This document shows, one piece after another, positions 7,794 to 13,973 of a stretch of 13,973 nucleotides of DNA (positions within the stretch are counted from its first letter, which is position 1; each line of letters starts with the position of its first letter). The stretch is taken from the NCBI GenBank assembly GCA_020847555.1, contig JADLBT010000346.1, positions 1 through 13,973 of the forward strand. Reading direction: 5' to 3'. The notes under the pieces are model-generated. The model was not told the DNA's origin. It made no database searches and saw only the letters and a program-made list of their open reading frames with translations. Source of the DNA: Gemmataceae bacterium (GTDB lineage Bacteria > Planctomycetota > Planctomycetia > Gemmatales > Gemmataceae). The position numbers were made by a program, and so were the translations under genes.

Positions 7794-7904
7794 GTGACGG
7801 AAACCGAACTGGACGAATTGGGACCTGCCCTCGAAGCCTTTCTGCAGCCGTACCTGTATTGTTGCGGCTACACCCAGACCTTCGACCACCTGCACACCTA
7901 CTGC
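7794..7904 (+). mobile_element. 5' remnant of an IS701-family transposase gene
   Basis: Only the first ~37 codons remain. In related elements as I remember them, the TYC stretch continues into a GLLSDLPRK-like segment. Here it switches to flavoprotein sequence instead. The strong ribosome site at 7780-7786 probably came with the element. I could not delimit its terminal inverted repeat in 7615-7793. The family call rests on recalled consensus rather than a search. Confidence 0.55.
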
Positions 7905-8597
7905 CTGGCGGCGAAGTTCGGCCACACGATCGTTTCGCCGCGCCCCGCCCTGGTGCCGATCACCGTGTCCGTCCCGTGGGTCGCCGAGTTGCGCGGTATC
8001 ACGCTCCCGGACGTGGGCGTGCGCGTGCTCGACGGCGCCGACGTCCTCGCGCGCCGACGCGGCTCGCTGCTGTTCGCGCACTTCGGCCTGTCCGGCCCCG
8101 TGATCCTCGACGTTAGCCGGGTCGTCAGCGGCCACCCGCGCCCGGAGACACTGCACGTCGAGCTGGATCTACTGCCGGGCCTGAAGGAGGCGGAGGCGAC
8201 GGCATGGCTGCGGCAGGAGTCGGCGGCCGCGGGGAAGAAGCAGCTGGCGGGCGTGCTCACGGCGCACTTGCCGCGGCGCCTCGTGGAAACCGTCCTGGCG
8301 CTGGCGGGGCTCCCGGTGGACCGAGGGGCGGCGGCGCTGAGCAAGGCGGACCGGGCGAAGGTCGTGAGCCACCTCAAGGCGCTGCGCGTGCCGCTCGCCG
8401 GGACGCTGGGCTTCAAGAAGGCAGAGGTGACGGCCGGCGGGGTGACGCTGGACGAGGTTGATTCGCGGACTATGAAGAGCAATATAGTTGCTGAGTTATT
8501 TCTCGCCGGGGAGCTGCTGGATCTGGACGGACCGATCGGCGGGTACAACTTCCAGGCAGCGTGGAGCACCGGCTGGCTGGCCGGCGGGGCGATGTAA
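7794..8597 (+). pseudogene. Chimeric gene: IS701-type transposase start fused to C-terminal part of a HI0933/BaiN-like flavoprotein
   Basis: An open frame of 267 residues starts with GTG behind a strong AAGGAGG. Residues 1-37, with ELDELGPALEAFL and YTQTFDHLHTYC, resemble the N-terminus of IS701-family (DDE superfamily) transposases. From about L38 the protein is the HI0933/BaiN-type NAD(P)/FAD oxidoreductase: AKFGHTIVSPRPALVP at 40-55, RGSLLFAHFGLSGPVIL at 88-104 and the C-terminal FAD-contact block LAGELLDLDGPIGGYN at ~238-253. Family members are about 400 residues. Here the N-terminal ~150 residues with the GxGxxG dinucleotide fold are missing, so FAD binding and catalysis should be lost. 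The junction falls near 7902-7907, where the native flavoprotein would read something like GYxLAAKFGHT. It may be a real recombination product or an assembly chimera. Translation is plausible because the frame and ribosome site are intact. Confidence 0.75.
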
Positions 8598-8623
8598 GCC
8601 CGGAAAGTTCGGTGAACGCGAAA

Positions 8624-8647
8624 GCCCACGGGCCGCCGCCCGTGGGC
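8624..8647. terminator. Hairpin between convergent genes
   Basis: A perfect 10-bp stem, GCCCACGGGC / GCCCGTGGGC, with a 4-base loop lies in the 76-bp gap between the flavoprotein fragment (ends 8597) and the dehydrogenase gene (ends 8674). The position fits a bidirectional terminator. There is no real T run: only TTT follows on the minus strand and none on the plus strand, so intrinsic termination is uncertain. Confidence 0.5.
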
Positions 8648-8673
8648 CTGGAATAGCCTCTGGACAAAGTACC

Positions 8674-11600
8674 CTACTTCTTCGCGCCCCTGGTCACGCG
8701 CGCCTCGCGCAGCGTCAGCAGGTAATCGACCACGTCGGCCAGATCCTGCGGCGTCAGCGCCTTGTGCAGGTCCGCCGGCATGAGCGACACCGGCGTCTTG
8801 CGCATCTGATCGACCTCCGCCCGCTTGAACGTGCGCAAAATGCCGTCCGCCCCCTTAAGGGCGACGGCGTCGGCCGCGTCGCTCGCCAGCAGGCCGGTCT
8901 CGACGGCTCCGGCCTTCGTCTCCACCACCCACGTCTCGTAGTTGTGGCTGATGGCCGCACTCGGGTAGAGGATCGCCTCCAGGACCGCCTCGCGGCTCAG
9001 CTTCTTGCCGATCTCGGACAGGTCCGGGCCGACGTCCTTGCCCTCCCCGTTCACCTGATGGCAGTTGGCGCAGGTGCCGGCCGCGCGGAACACCTCCTTG
9101 CCCCTGGCCACGGTGCCGCGCATCCTGAGCAGGTCCGCGAACGGCGGCAGCGGCCGATCGCCCTTGCCGGGCGGCAGCGGGAACAGCTCGGCCGCCTGCG
9201 CCTTGACGTCCTTCCACGGCGCGACCGTCAGCGCCGCCCCAATCGCCTGCTTCAGCTCCTCGCCGAACTTCTTCTCGCGGGTCAGCCGCAGCAGCGTCTG
9301 CGCGCCGCCCCTGGTCTTCGCCACCGCCCGCACCGCCTGCCGCCGCTGCTCGACGTCGCGCTTCCGGTCGCGCACCAGCGGAAGCAGCACCGGGTTGGTG
9401 CGCGCGTCGGCCGCCGTCATCAGCGCCAGCAGCGTCGCCTGGGCGGCCTTCACGTCCTTGGCGTCGAGGGCGGCCCGGATCAGCGTCGCCTGGCCGCGCT
9501 CCAGCAGGGCGCGGACCGCGTTGACGCCTAGCTGCTGGTCGGGGTGCTGCTGCGCGAGGGCGAGCAGGGTCGGGTAGTGCTTCGTCAGGCCGAACTGACT
9601 GACGACGTCCACGTAGGTCTGCGTTCCGGGTGTCTGCGCCAGCACGCGCTCCAGGGCGGCGGCCAGCTGCGGCTGTTTGGCCAGATCGACCTGCTTGAGG
9701 CGGCGCACCGACTCCACGAGAATGACGCCCTTGCGGGCCGCGTCCCCCTTCAGCTCGGTGCTGAGGAGTTTCACCAGGATTTCTTGCTTCGACGCGCCGG
9801 TGAGGAAATCGAGCGCCCGGAAGTAGCGCGGCAGTTCGTCCGCCTTCGTGGCCGGGTCGCCGATGATGCGGGCCAGGTACTGCGGCGTCTGCGCGGCGCG
9901 CGAGCGCCAGAGGAGGTCGCGTCCGGCAGCGGTCTTCGTCGCCTGCGGACCGACCTTCGCCAGCCAGGCGGCGAGGAAGGCATCCCACTGCTGATCGGCC
10001 GCGATCCCCAGCGCCTCCAGATACCAGCGGTCCTTGCCGTCATGCCGCAGCGCCAGCTCGGCCCACAGTTCGGCGGCACGCGGTTCTTTCAGGTGCCGCA
10101 GCGCGACGGCGGCGTCGCGGCGCACCTGCGCCGAGGCGTCCTTCACGACGCGCGCCACCAACGGCAGCAGATCCAGCTTCAGCTGCCGCGCCAGACGTAG
10201 GCCGACGACCCGAAGGTTGGCGTCGCTGTCGCCAAGGGCTACATCGACGTAGTGCGGCCCTCTGCCCTCGATGCGGCCCAGCAGCCACAGCGCCCGCGCC
10301 CGCTCGCGCGGCTCCTTGCTCTGCCACAGCCTGAGCAACTCGCCCTCGGCCGCCTTGCCCAGCCTGTGCAGGGTCGTCCAGGCCAGGTAGCGCACGGCCA
10401 GGTTCGGGTTCTTCAGCGCCGCGGCGGCGCCGGCGGCGGTTGTGAAATCGAACCGCGGCGTCGTGTACTGCGTACCCGGCGGCGCCACCCGGAAGATGCG
10501 GCCGCGATTGATGTCGCGCTGGGCGTGTCCACCGACGCCCGGATCATACCAGTCCGTCACGAACAGCGAGCCGTCCGGCGCGACGCATGCATCGGCCGGG
10601 CGGAACCAGTTGTTTTTCTTGTTGCCGTCGAGGATGTTGACGACCTTCGCCCGGTAGCCGGCGCCGTCGGCCTCGACCGGGTAGGCGCGGGTAACGCTGG
10701 GGCCGGCGTCGCAGTGGATCACCTGCCCGCGGAACACCGGCGGCAGCAGCTTGCCCTCGTAGACGCAGATGCCGGTCGGCGAGCCCTGGCCGGTCTGGAG
10801 CAGGTTCGGCACCACGCCAGGATCGTTCAGGTGCCAGTGCTGCTGCGGGATATCGGCCTCCAGGTTGGTGCGCGGCGTCTTCCAGCCGGCGCCGGTCATC
10901 TCGTCCCGGTAGCCGTAGTTGCCGAACTCCATCACGTAGTTGATGCGCACCCCGCGGTTGCCGTCGTCGTCGTTGTCCGACTGCCACAGCGTCCCGAACG
11001 AATCGACCGCCACCTCGTAGTTGTTACGGAAGTTGTGCCCCAGCACCTCGAAGTTGGTTCCGTCCATCTCGCAGCGGAACACCATCCCGCCATAGTACGG
11101 CCTGCCGTTATCAACCACCGGGTTGCCGGCGAGGTCGATCACCGGCTTGCCGCTCCTGTCGTGGACGCGCTGGCCGGTGTTGCCGAAGTTCCAGTAGAGC
11201 CGGCCATCGGGGCCGAAAACGAACGAGTGCGCCGAGTGGTCGTGCTGCGGCTGGCCGGTCTTTGTGAACAGGACGTCCTTTTTAAGGATCCGGTCGGTGG
11301 CCGGGTCGAACGTGAAGACGAAGACGCTGGGCGACGCGGACACGATCAACCTGTCGCCGAGGACACAGATGCCCATCGCCGAATCGATATCGCGACCCTG
11401 GTAGAACACCTTCGACCTGTCCATCACGCCGTCGCCGTCAGTGTCCTCCAGAATGAGGATGCGGTCGCCCTCAGGGCGTTTGCCGTTGTTGCCGCGATAG
11501 TTCATGACGTCGCACACCCACAGCCGGCCGCGGTGGTCGATGTCGAGGTTGGTCGGATTCGTCAGGGTCGGCTCGGACGCGGACAGCGTCGCGCGGAGAT

Positions 11601-11763
11601 CCTGGTGAACGTCGAGGTTGGCGACGGCGTTGGCCGGGTCGTGCTTCGGGTCTTCCTTCGCGCCGCCTTTTTTACCGCCCTTCTGCTGCACGCCCTCGCC
11701 CGGAGCCAGGGTGGCGAGGACGATGGCAAGCCCGAGGACAACGCAGAGCCGAAAATGGATCAT
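8674..11763 (-). CDS. PVC-type secreted dehydrogenase with HEAT-like region and C-terminal cytochrome c domain
   Basis: Large exported redox protein of 1029 residues. The signal peptide covers ~1-24 (MIHFRLCVVLGLAIVLATLA) and is followed by a Lys/Gly-rich linker. Residues ~45-430 match the planctomycete/verrucomicrobial membrane-bound dehydrogenase propeller (TIGR02604 type), with LDIDHRGRLWVCDVMNYRG and repeated DGDGVMD- and FGPDGRLYW-like stretches. Residues ~440-860 are helical and HEAT-like. The C-terminus is the planctomycete-type heme-binding domain (TIGR02603 type), with heme-attachment CANCH at 898-902 and probable distal ligand M995. It probably oxidises a sugar or polyol in the periplasm and passes electrons to heme; the substrate is unknown. 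The start at 11763 has GAGG six bases upstream and puts the signal peptide at the N-terminus. The ATG at 11820 would add 19 residues before it. It is third in the DUF1080-ThuA-dehydrogenase series. Confidence 0.9.
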   Translation of the reverse strand: MIHFRLCVVLGLAIVLATLAPGEGVQQKGGKKGGAKEDPKHDPANAVANLDVHQDLRATLSASEPTLTNPTNLDIDHRGRLWVCDVMNYRGNNGKRPEGDRILILEDTDGDGVMDRSKVFYQGRDIDSAMGICVLGDRLIVSASPSVFVFTFDPATDRILKKDVLFTKTGQPQHDHSAHSFVFGPDGRLYWNFGNTGQRVHDRSGKPVIDLAGNPVVDNGRPYYGGMVFRCEMDGTNFEVLGHNFRNNYEVAVDSFGTLWQSDNDDDGNRGVRINYVMEFGNYGYRDEMTGAGWKTPRTNLEADIPQQHWHLNDPGVVPNLLQTGQGSPTGICVYEGKLLPPVFRGQVIHCDAGPSVTRAYPVEADGAGYRAKVVNILDGNKKNNWFRPADACVAPDGSLFVTDWYDPGVGGHAQRDINRGRIFRVAPPGTQYTTPRFDFTTAAGAAAALKNPNLAVRYLAWTTLHRLGKAAEGELLRLWQSKEPRERARALWLLGRIEGRGPHYVDVALGDSDANLRVVGLRLARQLKLDLLPLVARVVKDASAQVRRDAAVALRHLKEPRAAELWAELALRHDGKDRWYLEALGIAADQQWDAFLAAWLAKVGPQATKTAAGRDLLWRSRAAQTPQYLARIIGDPATKADELPRYFRALDFLTGASKQEILVKLLSTELKGDAARKGVILVESVRRLKQVDLAKQPQLAAALERVLAQTPGTQTYVDVVSQFGLTKHYPTLLALAQQHPDQQLGVNAVRALLERGQATLIRAALDAKDVKAAQATLLALMTAADARTNPVLLPLVRDRKRDVEQRRQAVRAVAKTRGGAQTLLRLTREKKFGEELKQAIGAALTVAPWKDVKAQAAELFPLPPGKGDRPLPPFADLLRMRGTVARGKEVFRAAGTCANCHQVNGEGKDVGPDLSEIGKKLSREAVLEAILYPSAAISHNYETWVVETKAGAVETGLLASDAADAVALKGADGILRTFKRAEVDQMRKTPVSLMPADLHKALTPQDLADVVDYLLTLREARVTRGAKK

Positions 11764-11794
11764 TCTCAACCTCGTCGTGGCAGGTGGCCGCGTG

Positions 11795-11830
11795 ACAACC
11801 AGGAACCAGACAAGAACCAAGAACCAAACC
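11795..11830. repeat. Short imperfect tandem repeats (AACC-containing units)
   Basis: Five AACC-containing units (ACAACC, AGGAACC, AGACAAGAACC, AAGAACC, AAACC) lie head to tail between the 18-bp hairpin and the dehydrogenase start. On the minus-strand transcript this becomes a G/U-rich run immediately after the hairpin, so it may act with it as a leaky terminator or as a spacer. It is also prone to slippage. Confidence 0.5.
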
Positions 11831-11832
11831 CC

Positions 11833-11878
11833 GGAGCGCCAGCGACGGGCGCTTGCAGAGGCCCGTCGCTGGCGCTCC
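11833..11878. terminator. Perfect 18-bp inverted repeat (hairpin) between ThuA and dehydrogenase genes
   Basis: GGAGCGCCAGCGACGGGC at 11833-11850 pairs perfectly with 11861-11878 around a 10-base loop. It lies 28 bp after the ThuA stop and about 70 bp before the dehydrogenase start. On the minus strand it is followed by a G/U-rich rather than pure U tract, so it could be a partial terminator, an mRNA-stabilising stem, or a copy of a dispersed palindromic element. The length and perfection of the stem favour a mobile palindrome or a strong regulatory hairpin. Confidence 0.6.
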
Positions 11879-11906
11879 CCGGGCTGGTAGCGATGCGGGA
11901 TGGTGG

Positions 11907-12821
11907 TTAGCGCCCGCTCTTCGCGCTCGGGGTGGCGTCGGCGGGCAGGTCGCCGAGGGCGTACTGCAGTCCCGCGAGGTAGTGCTTCAGCATGTCCGGG
12001 TGCATGTACATCGCCTCGCCGTGGCCCAGCGCACAGTAGAACACGCGCCCCTTGCCGTACTCGCGGATCCAGCTGATCGCGTAGTCGTTATCCGGCCGGG
12101 TGCCCTTCTTCGTGTCGAACTTCGCGGCGTCCAGGCTTAGCAGCACGCGCAGCCTGTCACGCGAGTACGGCTGGACCCCTCGCGGCGCCCCCGTTTTCGG
12201 CCCGAACATGTAGATCTCGTCGCGGATCTCGAAGCCGCCCTGCTGGAACATCCCCGTCAGCGGGTGGCCCTTGCTGTCCACCTTGAGCGGCACCGCGCCC
12301 CACGGGTGCGACGTGAAGTAGGCGCCAACCATGTCGCCGTACTCCTTCCACGAGTAGTTCGTATCGGTCGCGGCGTGGATGCCCGCGAACCCCTTGCCGT
12401 TCCGGACGAACGCGATCAGGTTCTTCTTGCGCTGGTCCAGGATCGGTTTGTCGGCCTCGCTCACCTTGCCCTTGCCGGGCGCCAGGCAGTCGCCGGTCGT
12501 GTTCAGGAACAGGACGGCGTCGAACATACCGAGGCGGTTCTCGTCGAACATCGCCGGGTCTTCGCTGTGCTCGGCGGTGAAGGCGCCGGTCTTCTGGCCG
12601 AGGCGCGTGATGGCGGCCGCCCCGGTCGGGATCGAACCGTGGCGGAAGCCGAGGGTGCGCGAATAGATCAGCAACTTGCGCGGCTTGATCGGCCTGGCGG
12701 CGGCGTCCTTCGGGATGGCCGCGTCGATCTTCGCCAGCTGTTTCTCGCCCGGCTGCGCGAGGGCGGTGGCGGCGCCGATCAGCAGCACGAGGCCGACGAC
12801 GCACTTCGGGGTGTGGCACAT
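11907..12821 (-). CDS. Secreted ThuA-domain protein (trehalose-utilisation-like)
   Basis: Exported protein of 304 residues with a signal peptide ~1-22 (ends ATALAQ). The class-I-glutamine-amidotransferase-like ThuA fold covers ~48-290: LLIYSRTLGFRH at 50-61, VLFLNTTGD at 103-111, GFAGIHAATDT at 144-154, DEIYMF at 201-206 and GKGRVFYCALGHG at 257-268. The family takes part in sugar and glycoside use and commonly accompanies PVC dehydrogenases in planctomycetes; its exact reaction is not settled. The start at 12821 has AGGAG eight bases upstream. It lies 45 bp after the DUF1080 gene and 143 bp before the dehydrogenase, so it is likely in one operon. The length is normal and no key motif seems lost. 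Confidence 0.9.
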   Translation of the reverse strand: MCHTPKCVVGLVLLIGAATALAQPGEKQLAKIDAAIPKDAAARPIKPRKLLIYSRTLGFRHGSIPTGAAAITRLGQKTGAFTAEHSEDPAMFDENRLGMFDAVLFLNTTGDCLAPGKGKVSEADKPILDQRKKNLIAFVRNGKGFAGIHAATDTNYSWKEYGDMVGAYFTSHPWGAVPLKVDSKGHPLTGMFQQGGFEIRDEIYMFGPKTGAPRGVQPYSRDRLRVLLSLDAAKFDTKKGTRPDNDYAISWIREYGKGRVFYCALGHGEAMYMHPDMLKHYLAGLQYALGDLPADATPSAKSGR

Positions 12822-12866
12822 GGGTGGCTCTCCTGGTGGGAACGGGAAGGTCCAGGACGGCGGCGG

Positions 12867-13811
12867 TCATTTGCCGGCCGGCGCCGGCGCGATCCAGATG
12901 TTGCGGTAGACGACGGGGTTGCCGTGGTTCTGCAGGTTGATCGTGGCGCCCTTCGCGGTGCCCTTGATCGGGTAGTCCTGGTGGATTGTGACACCGTTGT
13001 GACGCACGGTGACCAGGAGCATCCCGGCCTGCTCGCCCGGCCGCACATCGACGTCATAGGTCTGCCACGCCAGCGGCGGATAGCACATGTTCTCGGCCGG
13101 CTTCGCGGATCCGTAGAAGCCGCCGCACTCGTTGTTCTTGCCCTCCAGCCCGAAGCTGTCGAGCACCTGGATTTCCCTGCCGTGGAGGTAGACGCCGCTG
13201 TTGCCGCGCCCCTGGCCGCGCGCCTTCGGCTGAAACGGCGTGCGGAACTCGAGGTGCAGCCGGCCCAGGCCAAACGGCTTCTTGCTCCGGGTGCCGCAGT
13301 TGAGCAGGTCGCCCTCGACCAGCTTGCCGCCCTGCCACTCGTCGGCGCCCTTGCCGTCGAACAGGACGACGGCGCCGGCCGGCGGCTGGACGCCCAGGGT
13401 CGGGCTGTGGCGCTCGACGCGCTTCAGCGCGATCTTTTCGCCGGACGGAGTGCGGCCGGTCAGCTTCCCGCCGTCGATCTCCCCGGTCCACTTGCCGGCG
13501 ATGACGGTCTTGCCGTTCTTCGTCTCGGCGCTCGCCTTGATGCGCGTCTTGCGGTCCCAGCCGGCGCCGGGCAGTCCGCCGCCGAGGAGGTAGGCGTCGA
13601 ACTTGCCGGCGCCGAGCGCGACGACCTGAACGGCGAACGGACTCTTGCCGCCAGCCGCGCTCTCGTACTCGCCCTGGACGAGATAATCGGGGCCAGCCAG
13701 CTTCGGGTCGGTGTAAACTCCGCTCGGTTTCTTGCCCTGCGGCGCGGCGCTGCCGCCGAGGGTCAGCAATCCCAGCAGGCACAGAAGCGGTGCGTATCGG
13801 GTTGGTGTCAT
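12867..13811 (-). CDS. Secreted DUF1080 protein (3-keto-disaccharide hydrolase-like)
   Basis: Exported protein of 314 residues: signal peptide ~1-23, a beta-rich N-terminal part (~31-135), then the DUF1080 / 3-keto-disaccharide hydrolase domain (PF06439 type) at ~145-310. Visible family features are VVLFDGKGADEW at 148-159, GNSGVYLHGREIQVLDS at 203-219, YPPLAWQTYDVDV at 244-256 and LQNHGNPVVYRNIWI at 293-307. The jelly-roll domain is thought to bind or cleave oxidised or modified sugars. Being followed by ThuA and a heme dehydrogenase, it may act on a 3-keto sugar made by an oxidoreductase; this is inference. The start at 13811 directly precedes the signal peptide, with GGAG ten bases upstream. 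It appears to be the first gene of the operon. Confidence 0.9.
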   Translation of the reverse strand: MTPTRYAPLLCLLGLLTLGGSAAPQGKKPSGVYTDPKLAGPDYLVQGEYESAAGGKSPFAVQVVALGAGKFDAYLLGGGLPGAGWDRKTRIKASAETKNGKTVIAGKWTGEIDGGKLTGRTPSGEKIALKRVERHSPTLGVQPPAGAVVLFDGKGADEWQGGKLVEGDLLNCGTRSKKPFGLGRLHLEFRTPFQPKARGQGRGNSGVYLHGREIQVLDSFGLEGKNNECGGFYGSAKPAENMCYPPLAWQTYDVDVRPGEQAGMLLVTVRHNGVTIHQDYPIKGTAKGATINLQNHGNPVVYRNIWIAPAPAGK

Positions 13812-13951
13812 GAGCGGATTTCTCCGGGCGGGTTGCGGTCCGGGTGCTATCTGGAATGTTATCCGAAGCGGGCGGGGCGGCGAGGGTGGATCCCCAGGGG
13901 CGCAGGCTGCAAGTGAGGTGCTGGATCAGAGGTTCTGCAAAGCCCCCGGGC
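13812..13951. promoter_or_regulatory. Probable upstream region of the DUF1080-ThuA-dehydrogenase operon
   Basis: No gene is visible. It precedes the first gene of the minus-strand series and should contain its promoter and leader. A TAACAT stretch about 40-45 bases upstream of the start (13857-13862 on the plus strand, read on minus) loosely resembles a -10 box, but there is no matching -35, so no promoter is claimed. Confidence 0.35.
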
Positions 13952-13973
13952 GGGGGGGGGGGGGGGGGGGGGG
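13952..13973. other. Terminal poly-G run, likely contig-end artefact
   Basis: Twenty-two consecutive G residues close the window. Runs of this kind at a contig end are typical of two-colour sequencing chemistry, where absent signal is called G. I treat it as non-biological. The adjoining few bases (cccgggc) may also be unreliable. Confidence 0.75.

Noticed and set aside
10252..11910. Plus-strand open frame opposite the dehydrogenase
   Set aside because: Antisense shadow rich in Val/Arg/His; the minus strand encodes a recognised family.
12264..13916. Plus-strand open frame opposite ThuA and DUF1080 genes
   Set aside because: Spans two well-supported opposite genes and has no recognisable domain.
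1..13973. CRISPR arrays, tRNA or rRNA genes, phage or toxin-antitoxin modules
   Set aside because: Looked for repeat-spacer patterns, cloverleaf-like segments and typical small paired genes; none supported.

Overview
The window looks like part of a planctomycete chromosome, most likely Gemmataceae. The grounds are very high GC throughout, a PVC-type secreted dehydrogenase with a C-terminal cytochrome c domain, a neighbouring DUF1080 protein and ThuA-domain protein, and a membrane-anchored WD40-like protein. The last 22 bases are an uninterrupted G run, which looks like a contig-end sequencing artefact, so this is probably a draft or metagenome contig. Almost every real gene is on the minus strand. 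The long open frames opposite them are GC-driven shadows.

Bases 1-5569 (minus strand) hold three genes in the order GT4 glycosyltransferase -> membrane GT2 glycosyltransferase -> non-ribosomal peptide synthetase (NRPS). The NRPS starts at 2833 and runs off the left edge inside its first adenylation domain. It begins with a condensation domain. Its substrate code is closest to the cysteine code as I remember it. A GC-rich palindromic repeat sits in frame inside the adenylation domain. GT2 and NRPS are 37 bp apart and probably co-transcribed. Together these suggest a glycosylated peptide or a surface-polysaccharide/secondary-metabolite locus, but the product cannot be named.

Bases 5570-7905 are a disturbed, mosaic region. 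A 352-bp stretch without a gene is followed by the left end and truncated first ORF of an IS3-family element. Next come a 150-bp unassigned stretch, a broken start of a second WD40-like gene, and an intact membrane-anchored WD40-like gene on the minus strand. On the plus strand there is then a chimeric gene. Its first ~37 codons look like the start of an IS701-type transposase, and the rest is the C-terminal two thirds of a HI0933/BaiN-type flavoprotein lacking the FAD-binding Rossmann start.

Bases 8674-13811 (minus strand) carry a typical planctomycete set for secreted carbohydrate breakdown. DUF1080 (3-keto-disaccharide hydrolase-like) is followed by a ThuA-domain protein and then a 1029-residue dehydrogenase with beta-propeller, HEAT-like and cytochrome c parts. 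All three have signal peptides. A perfect 18-bp hairpin lies between the ThuA and dehydrogenase genes, and another hairpin separates the dehydrogenase from the convergent flavoprotein fragment. I found no tRNA, rRNA, CRISPR array or phage genes. No wholly new system stands out; the most unusual items are the IS701-flavoprotein fusion, the WD40 paralogue relic and the palindrome inside the NRPS.
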